Source: Niabella drilacis (GTDB taxonomy: Bacteria; Bacteroidota; Bacteroidia; Chitinophagales; Chitinophagaceae). From it: 64,000 bases of DNA. Location: the NCBI RefSeq assembly GCF_900101395.1, contig NZ_FMZO01000002.1:323840-387839 (forward strand), in the 5' to 3' direction. The notes below the pieces were generated by a model. That model was not told the origin of the DNA. It was given only the letters and a program-made list of their open reading frames with translations, and made no database searches. The position numbers and the translations under genes were made by a program. Of this stretch, positions 8,757 to 16,797 are shown in pieces; the first letter of the stretch is position 1, and every line of letters starts with the position of its first letter.

Positions 8757-8777
8757 TGTGCTTATAATATAAGCACA
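8757..8777. promoter_or_regulatory. 21-bp perfect palindrome between divergent fic and trmN genes
   Basis: TGTGCTTATA, a single central A, TATAAGCACA: both 10-bp arms match perfectly. It lies 60 bp upstream of fic (minus) and 32 bp upstream of the methyltransferase start (plus), in an AT-rich segment. Probably a dimeric repressor site, inferred from symmetry and position only. Confidence 0.5.
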
Positions 8778-8809
8778 AATATAATAGATAATATTCTTCA
8801 TCTTTGCGT

Positions 8810-9520
8810 ATGCCGAACCCGTATTTCCGTTTTAAGCAGTTTGTGATTTACCAGGACCGCTGCGCGATGAAAGTGACCACGGACGCCTGTCTTTTCGGGG
8901 CCTGGGTGGTGAGCCATATGCCGGAAGCAGCGGAAACCGTGTTGGATGTTGGGGCGGGAACAGGACTACTGGCATTGATGATTGCGCAGGCGGGGAGCAG
9001 GCTGATCGACGCTATTGAGATACAGGAAGCCGATCATGAACAGGCGGGGGAGAATATTGCCCAGAGTGGCTTCCATGCCGGGGTCCGGCTGATACAGGGC
9101 AATGTGCTGGAGTATGCCTTTGACCGTACCTATGACGTTATTGTCAGCAATCCGCCGTTTTATGAAGGTGACCTTAAGGGCGGGCAGCTGAATAAAAATA
9201 TCGCCCATCATAGTGACGCATTATCCCTGCCGGAGCTTTTGTCTTTTATCCGGAAGCAGCTGGACGCCGATGGCCGTTTTTTCCTGCTGCTGCCGGTGAA
9301 AAGAGCGCAGGAACTGTTCGGGCGGCTGGAAATATCCGGATTGTTCATCAACCATTGCTGCTACGTGCACCAGACAGAAAAGCACCCGGCGTTCCGGATT
9401 ATGGTAGAGGGCGCGCTCAGGAAGCGTAGTTTCCGGGAGGAACGGATCGTGATCCGCAAAGAAAATGAATACACACCGGAGTTTAAAGCACTCCTGCAAC
9501 CGTACTACCTGCACCTGTGA
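8810..9520 (+). CDS. trmN6: tRNA1(Val) (adenine(37)-N6)-methyltransferase, TrmN6/YfiC type
   Basis: SAM-dependent methyltransferase, 236 residues from the ATG at 8810 (MPNPYFRFKQFVIYQD). A TTG six bases earlier could extend it by two codons, but the ATG gives the start normal for this family. The family methylates A37 next to the anticodon of tRNA-Val. Motif I is VLDVGAGTGLLALMIA. The catalytic motif NPPFYEGDLK matches the NPPF/Y motif of N6-adenine methyltransferases, and KVTTDACLFGAW is the family's N-terminal signature. The stop codon abuts the stop of the opposing hddC-gmhB gene with no base between. A TCTTTG element ends three bases before the ATG, so a very short or absent leader is possible. 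Confidence 0.9.
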   Translation: MPNPYFRFKQFVIYQDRCAMKVTTDACLFGAWVVSHMPEAAETVLDVGAGTGLLALMIAQAGSRLIDAIEIQEADHEQAGENIAQSGFHAGVRLIQGNVLEYAFDRTYDVIVSNPPFYEGDLKGGQLNKNIAHHSDALSLPELLSFIRKQLDADGRFFLLLPVKRAQELFGRLEISGLFINHCCYVHQTEKHPAFRIMVEGALRKRSFREERIVIRKENEYTPEFKALLQPYYLHL

Positions 9521-10801
9521 TCAGGGAAGCTGTTCCGCCAGGGTTTTCAGATCCGGTAACTGCAGGTCAATAAGGGAATCGGGGAGTGGCCGGGGCTCAT
9601 TGGTAGTGGTGAGGAACACGGTATACATGCCCGCATTTCTTCCGAACTGCATATCTGAAATATTATTTCCTACCATAATGGACCTGGAAAGGTCGATGTC
9701 CGCAAAGTCCTTAACGGCTTCCAAAGCCATGCCGGGGTTGGGTTTCCGGAAAAAGTCCCGGGAGTCAACGGCTGTGGCGTAATAGATGGCGGGTATATGA
9801 CCGTTGTTTTTCTTTACCTCCTCATTGAGCAATTGATGAATGGCATGCAGCGCCTTTTCATCCATGAGTCCCTTGCCAATGCCCCGTTGGTTGGTGATAA
9901 TGATCACATGTTTAAAATACTGTGTAAATTTCCCGATCGCTTCAGGTACGCCGGGGTAAAATAGGAACTCCTCTGTATGGAAAATATAACTGCCATCTTT
10001 TTCCTCGTTGATCACACCATCCCGGTCCAGGAATAGTGTCCAGCTCTTGTCTGTGTTTTTTAGTGAGAAGGGCTTTTGTGCAAAATCGGATTGCGCCCGG
10101 AGGTAGTCCTGAGGAATACCGATGTCTATAAAATATCCATCGCCGGTAGTGCCGGAAAGCGTGCCTTCGCTGACCGTTTTTTCAAGGAAATCGTTTTCAA
10201 AGGAAAATTTTTTCGGGAATGGCTTTTGAAGCAATGCCGTTCTGTTAATGAGGTAGGTGCCGGCATTGATCAGCCCGGTTTCATAGAATTGTTTTTCTTT
10301 GAAGCTGGTAATAGCGCCTGTTTCATTTAAGGTGACCACACCGTAACGATCGAAGTGGTGCATCTGTTTCAGGGCTAGTGTGCATACCGCTTTTGCAGCC
10401 ATATGGTTTTGCTGAAGTGCGTTCAGGTCAAATGCAAAAAAACTGTCGCCGTTGACCACCAGCACATTTTCTCCTGTGGCCTGCTGCAGTGCCAGCTGTA
10501 TAGCGCCGCCTGTGCCCAGCGGCGCTTCCTCAATGCAGCAATGGTATTGCAATGCCGGGAAGGCCTGTTCCAGGTAGTCTTCAATGAGCTCGTGTTTGTA
10601 GCCCAGGCTAAAGATGATCCGTTGTACGCCCTGCCGGCGCAGATAACCGATCACATAGTACAGGAAGGGATGTCCTGCAACCGGCGCCATGCACTTAGGC
10701 AGGTCCGGTACTGCCTCGCGGAGCCGGGTGCCCAGTCCGCCGGCCAGCACAATGGCTTCCTGCGCATTTTGCCAGTTACCTTCCAAACGTTTTTGTAACA
10801 T
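9521..10801 (-). CDS. Fused heptose-1-phosphate guanylyltransferase (HddC) and heptose bisphosphatase (GmhB)
   Basis: Bifunctional protein of 426 residues. Residues 15-240 form a sugar nucleotidyltransferase with IVLAGGLGTRLREAVPDLPK and VVNGDSFF. Residues 253-426 form a HAD phosphatase with nucleophile motif LFLDRDGVIN (D259, D261), TNQRGIGKG and RKPNPGM. In the GDP-D-glycero-D-manno-heptose route GmhB removes the C7 phosphate and HddC then adds GMP, so the fusion joins two consecutive steps. The zinc-binding Cys/His loop of E. coli GmhB is missing (YYATAVDSRDFFRKP). The late HAD motif reads VGNNISD, with Asn where the first Asp is common. It lies downstream of gmhA after 87 bp containing a hairpin. 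Confidence 0.88.
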   Translation of the reverse strand: MLQKRLEGNWQNAQEAIVLAGGLGTRLREAVPDLPKCMAPVAGHPFLYYVIGYLRRQGVQRIIFSLGYKHELIEDYLEQAFPALQYHCCIEEAPLGTGGAIQLALQQATGENVLVVNGDSFFAFDLNALQQNHMAAKAVCTLALKQMHHFDRYGVVTLNETGAITSFKEKQFYETGLINAGTYLINRTALLQKPFPKKFSFENDFLEKTVSEGTLSGTTGDGYFIDIGIPQDYLRAQSDFAQKPFSLKNTDKSWTLFLDRDGVINEEKDGSYIFHTEEFLFYPGVPEAIGKFTQYFKHVIIITNQRGIGKGLMDEKALHAIHQLLNEEVKKNNGHIPAIYYATAVDSRDFFRKPNPGMALEAVKDFADIDLSRSIMVGNNISDMQFGRNAGMYTVFLTTTNEPRPLPDSLIDLQLPDLKTLAEQLP

Positions 10802-10820
10802 ACGGTCTGTTTAAGGTTTG

Positions 10821-10840
10821 ATCCCGATAGCCATCGGGAG
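10821..10840. terminator. Short GC-rich hairpin between gmhA and hddC-gmhB
   Basis: CCCGAT (10823-10828) pairs with ATCGGG (10833-10838) around a 4-nt loop. No T-run follows on the minus strand, so it is not a clear terminator and may be an intergenic palindromic repeat. The flanking GAAGTTGAATATCAAACAAG has the look of simple intergenic repeats. Confidence 0.35.
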
Positions 10841-10888
10841 CGGGTTGAAGTTGAATATCAAACAAGGAACATCAGGAATCAGGCAGGA

Positions 10889-11464
10889 TTACCCGAAATA
10901 TTGTTCTTCTACCAATTGACAAATACTGTGCCCCAGCAGCATATGGCATTCCTGTATGCGGGGGGTATCAGCAGACGGGATGTTGATCAGGAAATCGGAG
11001 GTCGTTTTCAGGATGCCGCCACTGGCGCCTGTAAAACCGATGGTGGTCATGCCCTTGGCCTTTGCCTGTTCAAAGGCCCGCACAATATTTTGTGAGTTCC
11101 CTGATGTGCTGAGGCCGATCAGTACGTCTCCGTTCTTGCCGATGCCATCGATGATCCGGGAATAGATCACATCAAAACTATAATCATTGGCAACTGCCGT
11201 GAGGTAGGAGGTATTGCAGTGCAACGCTTCTGCCGGTAATGCTTTGCGGTCTTTATAAAAACGGCCGCTGAATTCCGCGGCGAGATGCTGGGCATCTGCC
11301 GCACTTCCCCCGTTGCCGCAAAAGTACACACTGTTGCCCTTCCGGAAAGCGTTTACAATAGTGCTGACCACCTGGGCCACGGTTTGCAACAAAGGCTCGC
11401 TTTCCAGCACCTGTTTTTTTACATCGATGGAGGCCTGTACCAGGGCTTTGATTTGATTGTTCAT
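10889..11464 (-). CDS. gmhA: Sedoheptulose-7-phosphate isomerase (phosphoheptose isomerase)
   Basis: Cytoplasmic SIS-domain isomerase of 191 residues, full length for GmhA. It converts sedoheptulose 7-phosphate to D-glycero-D-manno-heptose 7-phosphate, the first step of heptose synthesis. Visible motifs are VYFCGNGGSAADAQHLAAEFSGRF, the GmhA substrate loop, and VLIGLSTSGNSQNIVRAFEQAK, the phosphosugar-binding SIS motif. It starts 2 bp after the heptose kinase gene, in pathway order with it. The adjacent GHMP kinase and guanylyltransferase point to the GDP route used for S-layer or capsule heptose rather than the ADP route of enteric LPS. Confidence 0.95.
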   Translation of the reverse strand: MNNQIKALVQASIDVKKQVLESEPLLQTVAQVVSTIVNAFRKGNSVYFCGNGGSAADAQHLAAEFSGRFYKDRKALPAEALHCNTSYLTAVANDYSFDVIYSRIIDGIGKNGDVLIGLSTSGNSQNIVRAFEQAKAKGMTTIGFTGASGGILKTTSDFLINIPSADTPRIQECHMLLGHSICQLVEEQYFG

Positions 11465-11466
11465 AA

Positions 11467-12489
11467 TTAAACTGTCCAGGTTTTTAATCCGTGCTTTACA
11501 AATTGGTAGTTGCGATACTGGCCACCAAACTGGTCGAGGCTGGTCCGTACTTTATATTTGGTATTGCCGGGGCAATAAAAGATCATAAAGCCACCGCCGC
11601 CTGCGCCGCTGATCTTTCCCCCGGAGGCTCCGTTCTTTTTGGCTGTGTCATAGATCGTATCGATCAGCTCATTGTTGATACCGGCAGCCATACGCCGCTT
11701 TTGCTCAAAGCCGATATCCAGGATCCGGCCGATCTCATCCAGCTGGCCCTTCAGTAATGCTTCCTTCATCATCTGGGCCTGTTGTTTGAGCTGATGCATA
11801 GCTTCTATGGAATGACTTTTCTTTTCCGTTACGTTCTTGCTTTGCTCAATAATGATCTTTGCCGATTCCCTGCTGGTGGAAGTATAGTACAGGAGCAGGT
11901 TGTTTTCCAGCTCATCCAGGTAGCGCTGCCGGATGCGCAGCGGGTTTACGATCACTTTATCATTACTGTAAAACTCCATATAGTTTACGCCTCCAAAGGT
12001 GGCAGCGTACTGGTCCTGGCGCCCGCCGGCCAGTTTCAGATCACTGCGCTCAATCTCGTAGGCATAATGGGCAATATCGTATTCGCCCAGCGGCAGCTGC
12101 AGCATTTCAACAAAGGCCCCCACGATGGCCACCACCAGGGTGGATGAGGTTCCCAGGCCGGAGCCTGCGGGAGCATCTACGTAAGTACTTAAACGGAAAC
12201 CGGTGCCTGCAAAGGGATAGTCTTTCTGTATACGGTTATATACGCCTTTGAGCAGGTCGAGCTGCCCGTTTAACGGTAATACCGGGGCCTGGTCAAAGCT
12301 TTGGGTCTCGTTGCGGTCCAATGCCTCCAGGGTAATTTTGCCATCGGTCGTCCGCTCAATGGTGGCGTTGGCATTCAGCGAAATAGTGGCGTTCAGGATG
12401 GCGCCGCCAAATTCATCGCAATAGGGGCTAACATCGGTACCCCCACCTGCCAGTCCGATCCGCAAAGGCGCTTTACTTCTGTGAATCAT
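11467..12489 (-). CDS. hddA: D-glycero-alpha-D-manno-heptose-7-phosphate kinase (GHMP kinase)
   Basis: GHMP-superfamily kinase, 340 residues. It starts RSKAPLRIGLAGGGTDVSPYCDEFGG. The ATP-binding motif is DAPAGSGLGTSSTLVVAIVGA (about residues 107-127), and the third GHMP motif is SGGKISGAGGGGFMIFYCP near the C-terminus. HddA phosphorylates C1 of heptose 7-phosphate in the GDP-heptose pathway. L-fucose and other C1 kinases share the fold, but placement directly before gmhA and the HddC-GmhB fusion favours HddA. The start overlaps the glycosyltransferase stop by 4 bp (ATGA). Confidence 0.92.
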   Translation of the reverse strand: MIHRSKAPLRIGLAGGGTDVSPYCDEFGGAILNATISLNANATIERTTDGKITLEALDRNETQSFDQAPVLPLNGQLDLLKGVYNRIQKDYPFAGTGFRLSTYVDAPAGSGLGTSSTLVVAIVGAFVEMLQLPLGEYDIAHYAYEIERSDLKLAGGRQDQYAATFGGVNYMEFYSNDKVIVNPLRIRQRYLDELENNLLLYYTSTSRESAKIIIEQSKNVTEKKSHSIEAMHQLKQQAQMMKEALLKGQLDEIGRILDIGFEQKRRMAAGINNELIDTIYDTAKKNGASGGKISGAGGGGFMIFYCPGNTKYKVRTSLDQFGGQYRNYQFVKHGLKTWTV

Positions 12490-13652
12490 TTTTTTGTCGA
12501 TTTATCAGCCAGATCAATAATGGCGTTGACCAGGTGATCCCAGCTGTACTTTTCTTTTTCGCTGCGAAGATGTGGAATAAAGTGGGTTTCTCCTAATCGG
12601 AAATATTCAATAATGGCGTTTGCGATAGAACCGGCTTCCGGTTCCGCCACCAACCCGCTTTTCATATGGGGAACCAGCGCCGGCAACCCGCCTACATTGG
12701 TCACGATCATCGGCTTTTCAAAATAATAGGCCAGGGGCGTTACCCCGCTTTGAGTGGCATTCCGGTAGGGTTGTACCAGCAGGTCGGCGGCGCATAAATA
12801 ATATCTTACCTCGCTGTCCGGGATAAAACCGGTCCGCAGGATCAGCTGTCCGCGGATACCGAGGGTATCGATCAGTGTTTGATAACCGGCTTCGTCTTCG
12901 TAAAACTCGCCGGCGATCAGTAATTTAAGATTGGGGATTTGAGGCTGCTGACTGCCGACTGCCGACCGCTGCCGGCTGATGTCTGCAAGCGCTTCCAGTA
13001 AGAGGTCCAGCCCCTTATATTTCCGGATGAACCCGAAGAACAGGACGATCTTTTCATCGATGGGCAGGTTTAAATGATTGCGGGCTTCTGTTTTTGAAAC
13101 GGGTGCCCCAAAATTGTCGTACAGGGGATGCAATACCTGCAAGGCCGGCTTTTGCGTAAAGGTCCGCAGGTCGGCGAGCACTTTTTCGCTCATCGTGATA
13201 AAGCCATCACAGGCTTTTATAAAGTACCGGGTGAAGGGAGTATCCCCCGGGCGTTTTTCATGGGGGATGATATTGTCGGCGATGCAGATGATCTTTGTTC
13301 TTTTATTTTTCCGGATCCTTCTGAGAATGGTTCCCAGCGCGGGTCCCATAACGGGCAGCCAGTAGCGCACCACTACGATGTGTGGGGCCTCCCTGGCAAT
13401 GGCATTTCCTACCTGCATCCAGTTAAACGGGTTTACGGAATTGATGCGTGTATGGATGGTAATGTTTTCCGGGGCCGGCTCGTCGGTATACTGCGTTTTG
13501 CCGGGGAAGAGAAAGGATGGATATTGCAATGAATAGGACCAGATCGTGCAATCGTGCCCCATGTCTGTAAATGCTTTTGCAAGCCGGTGATTGAAGGTGG
13601 CCAGCCCGCCGCGCAGGGGATGTGCTGGCCCTATGATGATTACTTTCGGCAT
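12486..13652 (-). CDS. Glycosyltransferase family 4 protein with in-frame repeat insertion
   Basis: GT-B fold glycosyltransferase of 388 residues. The N-terminus is VIIIGPAHPLRGGLATFNHRLAKAF, and the C-terminal donor-binding half has PDSEVRYYLCAADLLVQPYRNATQSGVTPLAYYFEKP, a GT4 pattern. Between the two Rossmann halves, at about residues 227-242, lies QRSAVGSQQPQIPNLK. It is encoded by repetitive DNA (12926-12975, with GACTGCC repeats) that looks like intergenic repeat sequence read in frame. The gene is coupled to hddA by an ATGA overlap, so it may transfer the heptose made by the neighbours; donor and acceptor are not provable from sequence. Confidence 0.88.
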   Translation of the reverse strand: MPKVIIIGPAHPLRGGLATFNHRLAKAFTDMGHDCTIWSYSLQYPSFLFPGKTQYTDEPAPENITIHTRINSVNPFNWMQVGNAIAREAPHIVVVRYWLPVMGPALGTILRRIRKNKRTKIICIADNIIPHEKRPGDTPFTRYFIKACDGFITMSEKVLADLRTFTQKPALQVLHPLYDNFGAPVSKTEARNHLNLPIDEKIVLFFGFIRKYKGLDLLLEALADISRQRSAVGSQQPQIPNLKLLIAGEFYEDEAGYQTLIDTLGIRGQLILRTGFIPDSEVRYYLCAADLLVQPYRNATQSGVTPLAYYFEKPMIVTNVGGLPALVPHMKSGLVAEPEAGSIANAIIEYFRLGETHFIPHLRSEKEKYSWDHLVNAIIDLADKSTKK

Positions 13653-13752
13653 AAGTTCCTGTTCAAAGTTTAAGCCCGCCCGGGTGACCTGGTCGGATGG
13701 GGCTCAATGTTCAACAAACCCCTCACGTTAAACAGAGAACCCTGAAACAATA

Positions 13753-14697
13753 TTAGTCCAATCCTGTTTTTGCTTCTATTAAATAGGCATTGCGCCCGGG
13801 TGCATTCCGCGCAATCAGTTCCCCGATAAAGCCTGCCATGAAGAGCTGCACACCAATAACGACAGCTGTAAGGGAAATATAAAAGCCAGGGCGGTTGGAG
13901 ATGGAAAAATCCGGGCTGACGATCTTGGCAATGATCAGGTACAGGGCAGAAAAAAAGCCGATCATGAAAAACAACATTCCCCAAACGCCAAAGAAATGCA
14001 TGGGCCGTTTTGAAAATTTACCAACAAAAGTAATGGACAGCAGGTCGAGGAACCCGTTAATAAAGCGGTCCCATCCGAATTTGCTTACCCCATACTTGCG
14101 TTTACGGTGTTCCACCACTTTTTCACCGATCTTTTTAAAGCCCGCCCATTTGGCCAGTACCGGTATGTAGCGGTGCATTTCCCCGTAAACCTCAATGCTC
14201 TTTATTACTTTTTTGTTGTAGGATTTCAGGCCGCAGTTAAAATCGTTCAGCTTTATTTTTGAAACTTTCCGGGTAACGGCGTTGAAGAACTTGGAAGGAA
14301 GGTTTTTGGTAACTGTATTATCGTACCGTACTTTTTTCCACCCGCTCACCAGGTCATACCGGTCCTCTATGATCATCCGGTACAGCTCGGGAATTTCATC
14401 CGGGCTGTCCTGGAGGTCTGCATCCATGGTAATAACCACATTGCCCTGTGTGGCACGGAACGCTTCATTCAGCGCAGCAGATTTTCCATAATTGCGCTGG
14501 AATTTGATGCCTTTTATGTTGGGGTTCTTTTCGCGGAGCGCGCCAATCACCTGCCAGGAGTCGTCGGTACTGCCGTCATCCACAAAAACGATCTCGTAAC
14601 TGAAATGGTTTTCCTGCATCACCCGGTCGATCCACGTGGCCAGCTCCGGCAATGATTCCTCTTCGTTCAGTAAAGGTATAACTACAGAAATATCCAT
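13753..14697 (-). CDS. Glycosyltransferase family 2, dolichyl-phosphate-mannose-synthase-like, with two C-terminal TM helices
   Basis: Membrane-anchored GT2 enzyme of 314 residues. Motifs are VVIPLLNEEESLPEL, FVDDGSTDDSW, and the divalent-metal motif DADLQDSPDEIPELY. Two membrane helices follow at about 232-255 and 270-292, the layout of GtrB/ArnC-type polyprenyl-phosphate glycosyltransferases. These load a sugar onto undecaprenyl phosphate for transfer outside the membrane. It starts 2 bp after the DUF4199 gene. About 100 bp separate it from the GT4 gene; no gene was seen there. Confidence 0.9.
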   Translation of the reverse strand: MDISVVIPLLNEEESLPELATWIDRVMQENHFSYEIVFVDDGSTDDSWQVIGALREKNPNIKGIKFQRNYGKSAALNEAFRATQGNVVITMDADLQDSPDEIPELYRMIIEDRYDLVSGWKKVRYDNTVTKNLPSKFFNAVTRKVSKIKLNDFNCGLKSYNKKVIKSIEVYGEMHRYIPVLAKWAGFKKIGEKVVEHRKRKYGVSKFGWDRFINGFLDLLSITFVGKFSKRPMHFFGVWGMLFFMIGFFSALYLIIAKIVSPDFSISNRPGFYISLTAVVIGVQLFMAGFIGELIARNAPGRNAYLIEAKTGLD

Positions 14698-14699
14698 TT

Positions 14700-15179
14700 T
14701 TAATTTTTCTTTGACAAAGATAAGGTGCCTGCGACAGCGGTCGTAACAACAACACCAATAAGCAGGAAATCAAAAACCGTTCCTGCAATAACCATCGGTA
14801 TAAAATATTTGCGGGTATCTTTTGCCTGCTGGTCAATTTCCAGGGGCGTCCGGTCTCCCGGGGTTTTAAGCTGGACTTCCTTTTGTTTTGCTACCGTTTC
14901 ATCCATTTTCTTTGGGTTGGCGGTCCAAAATATCCAGGTATATATTACCATCAGCAGGGTAGCAACAATAAAGCACCGGAATCCTTCGTTGAACAATGAG
15001 CCGAATGCGGCTTTGCTTTTGGAAGGATATATGGCCCAAACGATCCCGGTCCCATAAAGAATATAGCCTATAAAATGCAGGGGGGAGTTGTCCGGCGTTT
15101 TTAATACCGGGAGGATCAATCCTGCCAGGATCATTAAAATACCGGTTATGAGTCCCTTCCTGGTTGCGTTTAAAATCAT
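14700..15179 (-). CDS. DUF4199 family membrane protein
   Basis: Small integral membrane protein, about 159 residues from the ATG at 15179 (MILNATRKGLITGILMI). A longer reading from 15293 overlaps the dihydroorotase-like gene and lacks family character. Four hydrophobic segments are visible: about 10-28, 35-52, 62-84 and 132-155. The third and fourth are separated by a charged loop with NPKKMDETVAKQKE. DUF4199 proteins occur in Bacteroidota, often beside a GT2 gene and a dihydroorotase gene as here; their role is not known. It starts 10 bp after the dihydroorotase-like gene and ends 2 bp before the GT2 gene. Confidence 0.75.
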   Translation of the reverse strand: MILNATRKGLITGILMILAGLILPVLKTPDNSPLHFIGYILYGTGIVWAIYPSKSKAAFGSLFNEGFRCFIVATLLMVIYTWIFWTANPKKMDETVAKQKEVQLKTPGDRTPLEIDQQAKDTRKYFIPMVIAGTVFDFLLIGVVVTTAVAGTLSLSKKN

Positions 15180-15189
15180 GTGTTCTGAA

Positions 15190-16455
15190 CTAAAATAAAA
15201 GATTGGTCTGGTTATTATGAATAATGCCCAGGGGCTTTCCCGTGAGCGGTCTTCCTGTAAAAGCGGAGTTCCTGCTTTGCGAAAGGATCGCATCGGCGGT
15301 CAGCTCCCATTTCAGGGAAGGATTAAAGATGGTCAGCGAGGCGGCAGCGCCTTCTTCAACCGAAGGAACCGGCAGACCCAGGATCTTACGGGGATTGATG
15401 GAGAGCAGCTCCACCCAGCGTTGCTGCGGCACTTCCGGCAATACGGTATTCAGTACCGCATAGGCGGTTTGCAGGCCAATCATGCCGTTTTTGGCATATT
15501 CAAACTCTACCATTTTATGATCGGTGTCGTAAGGGATATGGTGGGAGGCCACACAATCGATAGTGCCGTCTGTGATACCTTTTTGCAGAGCTTTGCGGTC
15601 CTCTGTTGTGCGCAGGGGAGGGTTCAGCTTAAGGTTCGTATCGTAGGTCTGCAGGTCCTCTTCTGTAAAAAACAAATGAGCCGGAGTTACCGAAACGGTT
15701 ACTTTTGTTTTCTTCTGCCGGGCTTCCTTTACCAGTTTTAATGAAGCTGCGGTGGTAACACCGGTGAGGTGCAGCCGGGAGCCGGCATATGCAGTTAGCC
15801 GGAGATCCCGGGTGATCAGCAGCTCTTCTGCAATGGCCGGTTTGGCCTGCAGGCCCAGTCTTGTTGAGGTAATGCCTTCGTTCATCAGCCCATGGGGTTG
15901 AATATCCTTATTGTCTGGCAACTGGATCAATACGCCGTCAAACGGCTTAATGTACTGCAGGGCCTTCACCATAATGTCGGAGGACTGGATCGCGTTTTTG
16001 CCATCCGTAAAGGCGATGGCGCCGGACTGCCGCATATCGTAGATCTCCGCCAGCTCTTTCCCGTCTGTGTTACGGGTAACGGCTCCCAGCGGGTGAATGT
16101 TTACCGGCAAATGGGCAGCTTTAGCCCGGATGTACGCAACAGATGATTTCTGATCGATTGCCGGTTTGGTGTTGGGTACAATGCAAACATCGGTGAAGCC
16201 GCCTGCCGCAGCAGCCCGGGCGCCGCTGGCAAGTGTCTCCCGGTATTCAAACCCCGGGTCCGCGAAATCGGCAAAAATATCTACCCATCCCGGGCTGATA
16301 TGCAAGCCTTTGGCATCCAGTATCCTGGCTCCCCTTTGAACAAGGTTTTTACCAATGGATTGAATGATTCCGTTTACAATAAGGATATCAGCTGTACGAC
16401 CGTTAAAAGAAGAGGTGGGGTCGATGATCTTGGATTGCTTAATGAGCATTTTCAT
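15190..16455 (-). CDS. Dihydroorotase-like amidohydrolase lacking metal ligands
   Basis: Amidohydrolase-fold protein of 421 residues, related to type I dihydroorotase of pyrimidine synthesis. The substrate-like region PGWVDIFADFADPGFEYRE aligns with the active-enzyme motif DxHxHxREPG, but both metal-binding histidines are gone. The usual late DHAPH motif reads ASHHIPYD. The N-terminal composite sheet and the C-terminal TIFNPSLKWEL are normal. Such inactive paralogues (PyrC') help assemble the aspartate transcarbamoylase complex in some bacteria; in Bacteroidota similar proteins are usually annotated pyrC. Whether this one is catalytic is open. It heads the co-directional block with DUF4199 and the glycosyltransferases. 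Confidence 0.8.
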   Translation of the reverse strand: MKMLIKQSKIIDPTSSFNGRTADILIVNGIIQSIGKNLVQRGARILDAKGLHISPGWVDIFADFADPGFEYRETLASGARAAAAGGFTDVCIVPNTKPAIDQKSSVAYIRAKAAHLPVNIHPLGAVTRNTDGKELAEIYDMRQSGAIAFTDGKNAIQSSDIMVKALQYIKPFDGVLIQLPDNKDIQPHGLMNEGITSTRLGLQAKPAIAEELLITRDLRLTAYAGSRLHLTGVTTAASLKLVKEARQKKTKVTVSVTPAHLFFTEEDLQTYDTNLKLNPPLRTTEDRKALQKGITDGTIDCVASHHIPYDTDHKMVEFEYAKNGMIGLQTAYAVLNTVLPEVPQQRWVELLSINPRKILGLPVPSVEEGAAASLTIFNPSLKWELTADAILSQSRNSAFTGRPLTGKPLGIIHNNQTNLLF

Positions 16456-16602
16456 TAAGGTGCGAAGATAAGATCAATTTCTGATTTTTAATGGAATATG
16501 AACGATATGTTAGCATGTTCGGGTATAAAACAGGGCCCATTCCTTCTGTCATGGTCATAAAAATCAATGAAAACAGAAAATGTAAAAATGTTCCGCTCAT
16601 CT

Positions 16603-16635
16603 TTTGACAAAAAATGGGAAAATATATTATATTTG
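16603..16635 (+). promoter_or_regulatory. Promoter of tRNA-Pro
   Basis: TTTG at 16603-16606 and TATATTTG at 16628-16635 are separated by 21 bp and match the Bacteroidota consensus TTTG/TAnnTTTG exactly. The tRNA begins 44 bp downstream. Confidence 0.75.
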
Positions 16636-16678
16636 CAGCCCTTCCGGTAACCCCATATATAATGGAGGTAAAATAATT

Positions 16679-16752
16679 CGGGACGTAGCGCAGCCCGGTA
16701 GCGCACTTGCATGGGGTGCAAGGGGTCGCTAGTTCGAATCTAGTCGTCCCGA
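16679..16752 (+). tRNA. tRNA-Pro, anticodon GGG
   Basis: 74 nt without encoded CCA. The acceptor stem CGGGACG (16679-16685) pairs with CGTCCCG (16745-16751), and the discriminator is A. The D-arm is GCGC-AGCCCGGTA-GCGC. The anticodon stem CTTGC/GCAAG holds loop ATGGGGT with anticodon GGG, reading CCC and CCU. The T-loop is TTCGAAT. A C at position 1 and the GGG anticodon identify proline. A rho-independent terminator follows at once. Confidence 0.97.
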
Positions 16753-16757
16753 CTTAA

Positions 16758-16797
16758 TAAAAAAGCTTCTGATTTATTTCAGGGGCTTTTTTTGTTG
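16758..16797 (+). terminator. Rho-independent terminator after tRNA-Pro
   Basis: AGCTTCTGA pairs with TCAGGGGCT (G-T pairs included) around the loop TTTATT, preceded by an A-run and followed by seven T. It ends the tRNA-Pro transcript. Confidence 0.8.
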
